Source of the DNA: Riptortus pedestris
Lineage: Eukaryota > Arthropoda > Insecta > Hemiptera > Alydidae
Reading direction: 5' to 3'
Length of the DNA stretch: 64,000 nucleotides
Assembly (NCBI GenBank): GCA_019009955.1
Contig: JADPXZ010000007.1
Coordinates: 516,001-580,000, forward strand
Shown here: positions 14,841 to 28,438 of the stretch, piece by piece
Layout: each line of letters begins with the position of its first letter
How positions within the stretch are numbered: position 1 is the stretch's first letter
Program-made: the position numbers and the translations under genes
Notes under the pieces: model-generated
Seen by the model: the letters and a program-made list of their open reading frames with translations, nothing else
Database searches by the model: none
What the model was told of the DNA's origin: nothing

Positions 14841-16594
14841 TAGTTTTTTAGGAGTTTATTAGGAGAACTGTAGTTCCTTCCTTTGTTTCAGGAGAACTGT
14901 AGTTCCTTTGTTTACATCAGGAGAACTGTAGGTCCTTTGTTTACATCAGGAGAACTGTAGTTCCTTTGTTTACATTAGGAGAACTGTAGCTCCTTTGTTT
15001 ACATCAGGAGAACTGTAGTTCCTTTGTTTACATTAGGAGAACTGTAGTTCCTTTGTTTACATTAGGAGAACTGTAGCTCCTTTGTTTACATTAGGAGAAC
15101 TGTAGCTCCTTTGTTTACATCAGGAGAACTGTAGTTCCTTTGTTTACATTAGGAGAACTGTAGTTCCTTTGTTTACATCAGGAGAACTGTAGTTCCTTTG
15201 TTTACATCAGGAGAACTGTAGCTCCTTTGTTTACATTAGGAGAACTGTAGCTTCTTTGTTTACATTAGGAGAACTGTAGGTTCTGCATAATATTTCAAGC
15301 GATTACAAACATTTTTATTCAGACCTCCGTTATAACCGCCACTCCCGTTCGAACCTAAAAAATTTAATATAGCTTATAATCGTGGAAGAATTAATGCTAA
15401 TTTACATATAGAGTTCTGTTAAGCTCGGTTCAATCTTTAGCTCCGACTTTAATTTTTTAGTGTGTATCTCGTTTATACTTTGCTATACGACAAAAGTGAA
15501 TATAACAAAAAGTTACTCTAAATAACCAAAAAAACATTTTTATATCCCGTGCATATTTGCCTAAAAAACCAAACAGGAAAACGGAATATCGCTATTTTTA
15601 GATTTGAGGCCTACCCTTAACGACCCCAACTTATGTCTGATCCAAAAAATTGTATATTAATCAAATCATATTGCAAATTAAAATTTCCTATAACATATTG
15701 TTAGTATATCATTTATTATCTATCTTGAATGATTAACCGAGATATTTTGCATTTTTTTCAGTTTTCATCTCTTGAGCAAAGCCACCACTCCTGCTTGTGT
15801 CACATAAACAATACTCTGTTATATAATAAACCGCATTATTATCATGCTTAAATAGAGCAAATATTGTTTTTTTCGAGAGAGACCTTCTTATTTATTCGAG
15901 CTATACATGCAGAAATGGTTTTTTTCTGCTGACCCTCTCCCCCCCATCTTTTGTTTTTGGGATTTTCAAAAAATTTGATTGATTGAGATAAAAATTATTC
16001 TGGTTCATTATAAATTACAGTACTAGATATAGTAAATAATTTTTCGATCAAATTAATATGTTATATTCAGATATATTACAGTAATTGTTTTTCTTTCCGG
16101 TAATAAGTCGGCAGAACTGTTTGTTTCCATTTCAGCTGCTTTCCGTCGGGAGGTTTCTCATTAGCATCATGTATTTATTCGCTGTAATATTGCTGCGGTC
16201 GTGTTGAGTGTTTAGCAGTATGAAGATTTATCTATTGCTAATCTTCACAGCTGCTGCGTCAGGAACTTTTATATTTTTCAAATAAAGTTAGTGAGATCAG
16301 TAATATATTGTCTGTTTCAGCAAATGCTTGCCGAGTACACTAGTGACGAGGGCAAATGGAGACTGAAGAACACTGCCGTCTATATAGTGACGTCACTAGC
16401 CGAGCGGGGATCAACGGCTAAGCACGGAGTACCCAAGGCCTCCGATCTAGTACAGCTACCGGACTTTGCCAATCACTACATCATACCAGAGCTGGAGAAG
16501 GATGGTAATATATGCTCTCTCTCTCTCTCTCTCTCTCTCATCATCTCTCCTCTCTTCCCATCTGCATCTCCCTCTACTCTCCTCTCTCTCTCTC

Positions 16595-16644
<50 letters not shown>

Positions 16645-19600
16645 CCCTCTACTCCCTCCCTCCCTCCTCCCTCCCCCTTTCTCTCTCTCTCTCTCACCTC
16701 CCTCTCCCCCTCTCTCTCTCCCCCTCCCTCCCCCCCTCTCTCTCCCTCTCCCCCCCCTCATCTCTCTCCCCCTCTCCTCATCCCCTCTCTCTCCTCTTCC
16801 CCCCCCCTCTCTCTCTCTCCCGTTCTCCTACCGCCCCCTCCCTCTCCCCTCTCTCTCTCCCTCTCCCGCCCCCCTATCTCTCTCTCCCCCCAGTTAAATA
16901 TATTTCTCTGTTTCTTTTGAATTGGCTCAACTGTTAAATCTGAGAATTACTTTAAAGTATTTGTATTTTTAGAGAAGCTCCCCCCCCACTCCCCCCAATT
17001 TTTAATGACAAAAATAACTCTTGTAGAGAATAATAATTAAGGGGTTTGGTGGAGAAATGGTGAAACCCACAAATACCCATTTCTTTATATTTTTGTTAAC
17101 TTCATTATATTGTTTTTATATCCTATCATTTTTGTACTTGTTTGAGGCGCCATTCAGGAATAAAACATTAGTCGCATAACTTGTAATAAGTTAATTTATA
17201 CGGTTTCTTTAACTTTTACTCCTTCTTTCTAAAAACAGGAAACTCGTGAGTTACACAGTTTCTGCACCAAACCCCTCCATTATTAGTGTATATTATTGTT
17301 TCCAATATTTTTTTTATATCTATTACTCTCCGATAAATATTTTATCTTTAATATTACAGAATATTATTAGAAAGTATTAAATATATTAGTGTGTATATTT
17401 AGTTGTGTGATGTTGGCTCGACTATTCTACACTATTCTCCGCCATCATATTTGAAACTAGCAGGAATTAATAATAAGTTATTATAAGATAAAAGTTAATA
17501 ATATAATTGCCTGTGTTAATGGTGTATTTCTATAATCGGTGTTGGTTTGTTGCAGTGAGCAGATTGCCGGTGATTAAAGCTGACTCGATAAAGTACATCA
17601 TCACGTTCAGGAGCATACTACCACCTCAAGTAAGCACACTTAACGCATATATATACAGGGTCCGGCAGTCAAACCTGACGGTTTTTGAAATGGGGATAAA
17701 TCAATAAGTTGTTGAGATATTTTAATAATTTTTTTTTGATAAAGACGAGGGTCGCCGAGCACATCAAGAGTTTAAAAAAGTTTCGGACAGAAGAATCAGC
17801 CATAGCGGAACATTTCTGGGAAACCAAACACAACATTAAATTCGATGAAGTCAAGGTACTGGCAAAGGTTGACCGTTACCAAGAAAGACTGGTTCGAGAA
17901 GCTATAGAAATAGCGAAATGCCCTAACAACTTCAATAGAGAGGATGGATACAGACTCAGTAAACTCTGGAAGCCTGTAATTCCACAGAGACCTCCAAAAA
18001 GAAACAAAAACGATAGGATAGGCGATCAACGACCACCGGACCAAGTATCCGTAGACACCTGGATGGGAAGACTCCGGCCAAGGAAACCGGATAAGACTCA
18101 AATATATACCAGAGATGAACTAACAACTCTTCAGTCTCAGAGATAGCCCTGAGGAAGCTAGCAGCATGTCTAGCGAAACGTTGGCAACCAATATGAAGAC
18201 ACGGTCAAGACCCGAAGACCTTAATAGTATTAATTTTTTTTTATTGTAAAGAGGAGAATTGGAAATTTAACATTCATAATAAAAAAACACAAAAATAACT
18301 TATATAGCAAAAACTATGTCACTTAAATGTTGACCACCATTTTCTCTACACTCTACAAGTCTCTTGGAGAAGTTAGTCATGACTCTGTCCAATGTTTGAC
18401 GAGGGATCTCAAGAATTTCTCGCCGAATGTTCTCCTTCAGTTGGTTCACATTATTTGGTTTGTCAACATAAACTTTTCCCTTGAGGTACCCCGCTCAAGG
18501 TGAACAAAATGGCGCCCATCCCCACCCCTACCTATACCCACTCAAAAACCGTCAGGTTTGACTGCCGGACCCTGTTTTTGCTATATAAGTTATTTTTGTG
18601 TTTTTTTATTATGAATGTTAAATTTCCAATTCTCCTCTTTACAATAAAAAAAAAATTATTAAAATATCTCAACAACTTATTGATTTATCCCATTTCAAAA
18701 ACCGTCAGGTTTGACTGCCGGACCCTGTACTAGCTAAGGTACTCGCCGATGCCCGGGAAATCATTGCTCACTGACTAATGATGGTATTTTTATAGCAAGA
18801 CTTCAATGTGTACAATTACACTTCCCTCTACGACGTATTGTTTTCCCCAAATAGCCGATTCCTAAAGGGTATCTTTTATTGAGTAATAGAATAGAAATTT
18901 TAGTTTTGAAGAATAAATAAAAATGTGTTCTTAATCTATCCCTCTACACTTTTTGAATACTTCAAACCATAAACATGGATAGCATTTATTACGATTAAAT
19001 ATCAACTATAACGAAACAACGAAATATCAGAATTTTTCATTTCAGGCCTCCGTTATAACCGCCACTCCCGTTTGGACCTAAATATTTTAATATAGCTTAT
19101 AATCGTGGAAGAATTAATGCTGATTCACGTATAGAGTTTTGTTAAGTTTGTTCCAATCATTAGTGCCCAATAAAATTGTTGGCTTCCACTTTAGTTTTCA
19201 ATGTATATATCGTTTATACTTTGCTAAACGGCAAAAGTTAAGGGTCTTTTTTACTTAACACATGCCAGTTAATTTTCTAAATAAAAGGTGATCACGATAA
19301 CATATCATTTGATATTAGATACACCTACTACCATGTGATCATTTATCTTCAGTATACTTTCAGGTTAAAAGTTTAGGGAGTGTTTATTTTTTATTATGAA
19401 TCTTTTAAAACTTAATAAGTTGATCTATTCCGAAGAAAAAGCTTTTCAATATTTACAGAAGTATGGAGTACTTCACAGAAAGAGAAAGTGTAAAAAAGGA
19501 CATTATATGAAGATTTATTTCAGCAAAACTAGATCGCCATTTTATCAATGCAATATGAGAAGTTGTAGGCAATACGTTGCTGCGCTTAATGGTACATGGT

Positions 19601-22600
19601 TTAAACATTGTAAAATTTCATTAAGGAAATGTTTACTATTCATATACGCATGGGCAAATGGATACGCAACTACAAAATTTTGTAAGAAGGAATTGAATAT
19701 ATCTAAAAAAACAATAACAGATTGGAAGAATATGCTCAGAGAAATTTGTGCAATGGATATTTTAGAAAAATCAATGATAATTGGTGGAGAGGGTTTAAAC
19801 GTTGAAATTGATGAAAGTTGTTTTTCTAAAAGAAAATACCAAAAGGGAAGACTCTACCCAAATCAATGGGTTTTTGGAGGTGTATGTAGGGAGAACAGAG
19901 AAGTTTTCCTCTATGCTGTACCGGACAGAACAGCTGAAACATTAACGGAGTGCATAAAAAATTCAATACGACCGGGTACAACAATATACTCAGATTTATG
20001 GAGGTCATATAATGGTTTGAAAAAAATTCCAGGAATGAGGTACAAACATTTTACTGTCAATCATAGTGAAAATTTTGTTGACCCAAAAACAGGTGCACAC
20101 ACTCAAAGAATTGAGTCGCTATGGGCTAGTATAAAAAGAAGAAACAAAAACGAATGTGGAACTAGAAGAACTTTGTTTGATTCATATCTTTGTGAATTTA
20201 TATATAGGAGAAGATATGAAAATAGGGACATTTTTGAATGTATATTGGAATCAATGAGAAACTATTGGCCTCCACAATGAAAAATGTTATTAATTTCATT
20301 TATGGTTATATTCATGTTTACTAGAAACCTTGGTTATATTTAAATAAAAAATTTTTTACAAAAATTATTAACTGTTATTGATATAATAATGAGTTAAATC
20401 ACTGGCATGTGTTAAGTAAAAAAGACCCAAATGTTAATATGACAAAAGTTACTCTAAATAACAAAATAAACGGCATTTAGCCTGAGCATAAGTGTTGAAA
20501 AAGCAATAGGAAACGAAATATCGCTATTTTTAATTTCAGGCCATCCTTACAACCCCATTTAATAAATGTTGGTACAGCTTATTATAATGAAGGCGTTAGT
20601 GCACAATATTTCATTAATTGTTTGTTTTTCCGGTCTATCTATTCAGCACTGCGAGGCCGGCCTGTTCGTTTCCAATTCAGCCGCTTTCCGTTGTTTGTGC
20701 TCCCACCCCCCCCCCCCCCCCCCCCCCCCCCCCGAGATAATTAAACTTGTATTGTACATTTACTCAGCACGGTTGTGTTAGCTGTTTGTATATTCGTCTA
20801 TTGTAAACCTTCGCGTGCGAAATCTGCTTAGTTTCTGCAGGCCCTGCGTCAAAGACTTTATAGATCTGCTAATAACGGCCGGGTTGTTATGGCCCTCTTT
20901 CTTCATCTCAATAATCATTAATAATATCCTTTTAAATTAATTTTTGAGGATTATAATGATATTAAAACTTGCTTGCCGTTGGTACAGTTTCATTTAAATC
21001 CCTCGGCTAGATTATTTTGTCTATGTGGCAGCTATCAACTTGTACGTGAAATTTCTATTAACACGTATTTACATTTAAATTCACAATTTCAAAACACTGT
21101 TTTTATTCAAAAACTGAACTGAAGTTACAAAAACATATGATAAATTAAGTTTTATAGAAAGCCTGTGATCAAGGCTGAACAATCAAAAGAGCTTTAATAA
21201 TAATGTGTTCATCTTAATCTCATTGCTTAACCTAGAGTGGAAAGTTTGATTCCCCCCTGGCTAATAGGAATTTATCTAGTGAGTCACTGTATAAAATCCT
21301 CAGCCGAAAGGGTGCCCAGCTGTAGATAAGCCCTCCCTATTAGCCGTACAGTCGGTAGAGCTAGAGTCGTGGCTTCCATTTATCTAGTGAGCGACTTGCT
21401 GCACTAAAATCCTCAGAGCCGTAAAGGGTTGCCCCAGCTGTAGATAGATAGCCCTCTCCCTAGTTAGCCGTACAGTCGGTAGAGCTAGAGTCGTGGCTTC
21501 CATTTATCTAGTGAGCGACTCGCTGCATAAAATCCTCAGCCGAAAGGGTGCCGAGCTGTAGATAAGCCCTCCCTATTAGCCGTACAGTCGGTAGAGCTAG
21601 AGTCGTGGCTTCCATTTATCTAGTGAGCGACTCGCTGCATAAAATCCTCAGCCGAAAGGGTGCCCAGCTGTAGATAAGCCATCCAGTCGGTAGAGCTAGA
21701 GTCGTGGGTTCCATAGGGATTTATCTAGTGAGCGAAATATAATATTTACTCACAGACGTGATTGAAAACAAGAATTATTTAATGTATTTTATAATATTAT
21801 GATTTAATTTAAATAAATGCATTTGATTTCAGCAATTGGTGCGATGCCTCACCGTTGTCGTGAATCATAATCACCTCTCGAGTCGTTAGCTCAAGTTGGC
21901 TTCGTTCATATGCTTCTGACTGCAATAGACAAACTGCTTTCACTCGTGCCGACACATATAACGGCCAACCCACTGTCAGTATTACACCCGTCTCTTACTT
22001 TTTAACCCCTCCAACTTTCATATTTATTATATATATATATATATATATATATTTTAATATATATATATATATATATGTTACCATGTAAAACCACGGAGTG
22101 TGGTAAATCTAAGGATTTACCTAGAAGCGTAGGAAATAAAATGTCTCCTACGATTTTATTCTTCTTCAAATCGGACTTTAGCCAGTAAATCTTAGGATTT
22201 GCCAAGAGGCTCGGTAAAAGCTAGAATTATCTCAATCAGGATGCGTCTTTCGGACTTTTACCAACAGATTTTGGTAAACCCTAACATTTCCCAGTGTCTG
22301 CCGGTAAAAGTTGGAATAAAGGTTATTTGAAATGAAAATTTTAGAATAAGTTTTATTATTATTTGTTACAGCATGGGAGAGAATTGTTGCACTTTGAATT
22401 GCACTTCATATTAGCTAACTTGCACAAACATTTCTTTATTGAACATTTGTTTAAGCAGTTGCATTTTTTGAAACGCTGGCCACCACCCAATGACTGTTGA
22501 CGAACTGCGCTGCGGAGACTTATTTCTTCGTCGGGCACTTCATCAGGAGACATGAAATTCTCAGTGCAAATTATAAACTGATCACGCGAATATAATGTAT

Positions 22601-25038
22601 TCGATTTTCCTGAAGATATTCCGAGTTGGTAGAAACCATCTTCTTTTTGACGATCACTGCAATCATGCTTATGGGGTCGATTTTAGATCGCTCGACATCA
22701 GGAATTTCGATCCTCACGTTCTGGCCATCTTCGGCATCTGGGAATTTTCCTTTCGTCGTATTTTTCCATTTTCTCGGCCTTCCCTTGCTGCTTGGGGAAT
22801 TTCTTTACATTTAGAGCATACTAGCTAAGGTACCCGGCTTCGCCCGGGAATTCATTTGAGGCTGAATGGTGATGGTATTTTTTCGGCAAGACTTTACTTT
22901 GCACAATATTTTGACATTTACCCGTTTCAGTGTTTAGGGTTAATACCCATGAATGGTTTGGAATAGGAAATGAAATATCGCGAATTTTTATTTCAGGCCT
23001 CCCTTATAACCCCCACTCCCGTTATAACATAAACATTTTAATATAGGTTATTACCATGTAAGAATTATTGCTAATTTATATATTCTGAGTTGTTGGAATC
23101 GGTTCAACCGTTGTTTGTCCAATAAAAATAGTTGACTTCCCGCTTTTAGCTTTTAGTGTATATCTCGTTTATAATTTTTTATACAACAAAAGTGAATATA
23201 ACAAAAGTTACTTTAAATAACAAACTAACAACTTTTGTCATGTGAATATTTGCAGAAAACCAATAGAAAACAAAATAACCGCTATTTAATTTCAGACCTC
23301 CCTTACAACCCCCACTCTTTCTGCCCATTCCTAGAAATGTTGGTATGGCTTAATATAATGAACCGGGTTAGTGCTAATACAAATACCGAGTTTTATTTTA
23401 GTTCGGTTGAGTCTTGTGTGCAAATAAAATTGTTCACTTCCGCTATAGGTTTTAGCGTATAACGCATTTAAATTCACTATACGAAAAAAGTGTATATGAC
23501 AAATGTTGCTCTAAATAACAAAATAAACAACATTTGGTATGTGCATATTTGCCGAAAAACCAATAGGAAAACAAAATATCCCATTTTTAATCAGGTCTCC
23601 CTTTAACCCCCCACTCCTGTTTCGTCCTCAGAGAATATTAGTATAGCCTAAAGTCTAAGTTGGGTTTAGGGTAGTCATAATATACATACCAAGTTTCACA
23701 TATAAAATTCGGTTCAGCTTGTTTATGGGGGGGGGGGGGGGGGGGGGAGTGGCTGAGTGAGAGCGCGTGTGGGTAACAAACAAACAAACAAAAAGACTAA
23801 CAAACAAACATACACTAAGGAGAAACAGAATTGCATTATGGTGTCTATGACGTGTGAAACGGAAAAAGTTATCGTGAAATTTCGACGAAAATAATCAATG
23901 TACAGACAAGGGTTACAATTTTGAGAGAGAGGAGGGAAAAATAAAATAAATAATATATATATATATATATATATACTAGCTAAGGTACCACGGCTTGCCA
24001 GGGTAATTCATGAGGCTGAATGGTGATGGTATTTATTTGGCATGGCTTTACTTTGCACAATATTTTGACATTTACCCGTTTCAGTGTTTAGGGTTAGTAC
24101 GCGTGGTTGGGTTTGGAATTGGGGAAATGAAATATCGCGAATTTTTTATTTCAGGCCCCCTATAAACCCCCACCTCCCGTTATAACATAAACATTTTAAT
24201 ATAGGTTATTACCATGTAAGAATTATTGCTAATTTATAGATTTCTGTGTTGTTGGAATCGGTTCAAACGTTGTTGTCCAAAAAATAGTTGACTCCAGCTT
24301 TAGCTCTTTAGTGTATATTCGTTTATAATTTTTTATACAACCAAAAGTGAATTAACAGAAAGTTACTTTAAAATAACAAACTAAACACCTTTTGTCATGT
24401 GATATTTGCAGAAAAAACCAATAGAAATCAAAAATACCGCTATTTTTAATTTCAGACCTCCCTTACAACCCCCATCTGTCCCATTCCTAGAAATGTTTGT
24501 ATGGCTTATTATTAATAAAGCGCTAGTGCTATACCCATACCGAGTTTTTATTTAGTTCGGTTGTGTCTTTTGTGCCAAATTAAAATTGTTCACTTCCGCT
24601 ATAGGTTTTAGTCTATATCTCGTCTCTATTATTTCACTATACGAAAAAGTGTATATAACAAATGTTACTCTAAATAACAAAATAAACAACATTTGTTATG
24701 TGCATATTTGCCGAAAAACCAATAGGAAACGAAATTATCGCTATTTTTAATTTCAAGGTTCCTCCCTTATAACCCCCACTCTGTTCGTCTCAGAGAATAT
24801 TAGTATAGCCTAAAGTCTAAGTTGGGTTAGTGTAAATATACATACCAAGTTTCATAAAATTCGTTCAGTGTTTATAGTGAAAAGGTTAACAAACAAACAA
24901 ACAAAAGAAAAAAACAATCAAAACATACACGAAGAAAACAAAATGCAGTTTATGGTGTCTATGACGTGTTGAAACGAAAAGTTATCGTGACAATTTCGCG
25001 AAAAAAAAATCAATGTACAGACAGAGGTTTTCAATTTT

Positions 25039-25082
<44 letters not shown>

Positions 25083-25700
25083 TTCTGTTCGGTGGCAGAT
25101 AACTTATTATTGGCACTGTCTTTCTGAATTTTGCCGCCATCAGGATGTTTTACTTCCAACGTTTTTGTCATATTTTCCTCAAGAGCCAACGTTTGAGAAC
25201 CTCATCTTGTTGAGAAGTAGATGGAAAAGATACAGTAGTATCATCAAGAATTTGCTCAAGCTGTTCCTCAGAAGCGAGATTGGTTGTATATCACGAGGGA
25301 GATTCGAGGTAGCCAAACCCATTTTCATGAGGACTCCAAACATGGCTTCATAGGGAGAGCATTTGATTCCTTCGTGGTAGGCTCTGTTTTTCATGGCCTC
25401 AATGAACCTAATCCCCTCCAGACCACTTTGAAGTATTATTGGTTTCCATCGACTTCTTTCGCTGGACATTTACCAATGAGCCTTGGGAAATCCGCACATT
25501 TACCAAACAGCATTGGTAAAAGTACGAAATCTCACATTTATTCAATGTTTTTCAGGCATTTACCAAGCCAGACGGTGACCAATTGCCAAGCGGTAAAAGC
25601 TCGAATTTCATCTACATGTCGGACTGTAACCAGTGCTCTTGGTAAATCCTAGGATTTACCAGTAAGTCCTGACATTTAACACACTTTCTGGTTTTTACAG

Positions 25701-25762
<62 letters not shown>

Positions 25763-26930
25763 GTGTTGATGTTTTTGACCAAGTTATATTTATATATGGT
25801 GTTATTATTCTTTTTGTGACCCTGCTGTGTAAATAAAACAAAGGAGGTTACCAGAACCCTAGTCCTAAGTGCAATAGATATGTGTAATAGTTTTTTACAT
25901 CACTCTGATCTGAAAGTAGTTACTTTCCGCTGCCGTATGTAAGTATGGAAAGTGGCTCTTTTTATAATAACTTGAAACAGCTGTTCTCTTTCCCGCTCTA
26001 GGGAGGAAAAAACTTTTCCCTCCCTTTAATGAAGTTACAGTTTCCAATACTAGGTTACGCTAGCGGTTCTATTCGAAAAAAAACGATTTATATTTTAGTT
26101 ATTTTAAAGCACTAAAGATATTATTGGTCGATTACTTATCATTAGAAAATATAATTAACACTAATTTAACTTAGTTTTATTATAAAATTCGTTTATGTCA
26201 TTTAAAAGAGTTCTGTATAAATCCAAATTTGTTTCATGTTGTCATTTGTTATCAACTAATCGATTGTCGCAGCTACATCACATGTTTACAAACCACTTAT
26301 ATTAATTATACAAAAAGGCTGGGAGCATACCAGAAAATTTAATGAATGAAGCAACTAAAATTGTTGAGTTGTAAATGTTTGAATTTGTTTATAAATTATA
26401 TTTCAAATAATAAAGAATTGTGTTTGGAAGATTTATTAAGGTTATGTTACTTGCATCAGGTTAGTTGTCTAAATAAGCTGTTCATAAATAATAGATACTA
26501 CAGAATTCAAAACAAATCATTGAATATGATAATAATTAATAATTACGAGTTTAAAATTATATTTCGTATTTTTTGCCTCGTGATGTAAAGTATCGTTCAT
26601 AACTCGGGCGGAAAGTGAGTTTCCAATGCTCCATCTAATTTCCAGGCTCAGCTTTCGCCTCGGGCTGTAAAACACGATCTCGCATATGAAACAGTCACTT
26701 TACCACCCTTGTAATGAAATATACTATTAAGTATCTTTAGTCTTGGCAAGTAATAAATAGAAAAAAAACACCCTTTTCCACTCTAGTTTAATTACAATGT
26801 GCAATATTATAAAGTAGTAGCTGTAATTTTACAGCCCTCAAGAAGAGAAAATAAAGATTCCTCGAAATATCGGCAAAAACTAAGATTTATTTCATTAACA
26901 TTGACCAAAACTCCAAAAAGAATAACAACA

Positions 26931-26978
<48 letters not shown>

Positions 26979-28383
26979 TAACATATTTTATTTAAATAAA
27001 TACAATATGTTTATAATGTTAAATGTTGTATTCAGTATAACGGAGAGCATGCTGGTTCCGATGGCCGCTCAGCTCCTCCACGGCCTCTTCAATATATTCA
27101 CTATTCAAGGATCGGAAGAAAACGAATACGCTATGAAAGGTAAAACAGTATTTTTTTTGTATTATAATAATAATTTTGACATTGAACAAATAAAGTCCAT
27201 GAGGCAGGGGCTGCGTAAACTAAGCAGATTTCCCACGTCTTCAATTAATAGTAATAGAGAGAATCCCACATACTGCTAACAACAAGAACAAACCTGTGTA
27301 TAAATACAAACGGAAATAAGAAATGATTTCATCCAATTTTCCAATAACCTGCCGACAGGGAAGCGTTAGGTTAGAAATGTAATCAAACTGGTCGGCCAGC
27401 CTCACAACTCGCGAAAGAAAAAACAATTACTGAAATATATCTGAATATAACACATTAATTTTTTATTGAAGAACTATTTAACTATATCTAGTACACTGTA
27501 ATTAATAATGAGTCAGAATAATTGTTATCTCAATCAATAAAATTTTAGTAGTCCAAAACTTTAAGATGGGGGGGGGGGTCCACCCAAGAAATATTTGCAT
27601 AGTTTGATCGAATAATAAAGGTCACTTGAATACAATTTTTGGTATTTTAAACTTCGAATAATGTGATTTATTATGTAAGCAGAGGTATTGTTTTACGTAA
27701 CATGAGTGTAGAAGTGGTCGGTTTGCTGAAAAACTGAAAAAATGCAAAATATCTCTGTTAATATTCATAATAGAGAAATAAACGTATATAACAATATTTA
27801 TAGTAAATTTTAATTTGCAATAAGAATGGTTATATACAATATTTTCAGATTCCGACCTATGGTAACGGAGATTATATTCGAATATTTCAAAAAATCCTCC
27901 CCCTCCTAAACCCCCCTCCCTTGGATAGTATTTCCTTGGATAAAGGGCAATTATCCAATAGACGAAGACAAGTTATTTTTAACAAATATTTGCTTTTAAT
28001 ACAATTAATCGGTTGAATACTTATTACAGCCGATACAACTACTATACTTAAAATATTTATGGATATTCAATAATTCTTTAGTCTTTTTTTTTTCTTTATA
28101 AGACTTATAATCTTCTCTTTATTAGTTGTATTTATTTTAATTTAATTGTTGTTTATTGTGTAATAACTTTATTTATATCTGCATAATACTCTTGAAATAA
28201 TCTAAGTATTAATTAATTGTATTAGTTAGATATCGACTCCACAATGCCATGTGATATTGCTAACTTGCCCATTCGGTCGGAACATCATCGGTTTTTGCAT
28301 CGGACAATGCAAGAATGAAACAAAAATAAATAAACGCCATTATTAGAGCCGCACTATACCAACGACACAATCAAAAAATAATG

Positions 28384-28438
<55 letters not shown>

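Larger units (their letters stand above)
17656..18727 (-). mobile_element. Tc1/mariner-type element with fold-back end, carrying a Penelope-like fragment
   Basis: Both outer ends are CAGGGTCCGGCAGTC..GACTGCCGGACCCTG flanked by TA, with ~80 bp of near-identical inverted ends. A third copy of the end lies at 18549-18574. Sequence 18241-18313 is the exact inverse of 18575-18647. On the - strand 18314-18480 reads ..LDRVMTNFSKRLVECRENGG.. to a stop, the C-terminus of a Tc1/mariner-group transposase. The parsimonious reading is a deleted element (17656-18574) abutting an inverted end of a second copy. The transposase is not functional. Confidence 0.75.
22076..25701 (-). mobile_element. Integrase-type DNA transposon (KRBA2/Ginger-like), broken by two Helitrons
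   Basis: The ends are inverted and similar: left TACCATGTAAAACCACGG, and right, read inversely, TACTGTAAAAACCAGAAAG; both continue GTGTGgTAAAT. Clusters of GGTAAA/TTTACC palindromes lie inside both ends (22100-22330, 25470-25690). Coding is on the - strand: an integrase core C-terminal part (25469-25179), then a linker, then a Cys-rich tail (22553-22359). Two Helitrons occupy 22819-25080. The class assignment rests on recalled similarity to KRBA2-like proteins. Confidence 0.65.

Noticed and set aside
14861..15288. CRISPR array
   Set aside because: The 29-bp units abut without unique spacers and the setting is an animal intron. The 45-bp array at 5357-5716 fails for the same reason.
22595..22828. 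Hydrophobic + strand frame, repeated at 48274-48462
   Set aside because: It is antisense to the linker of the KRBA2/Ginger-like protein, and duplication of the transposon explains its recurrence.
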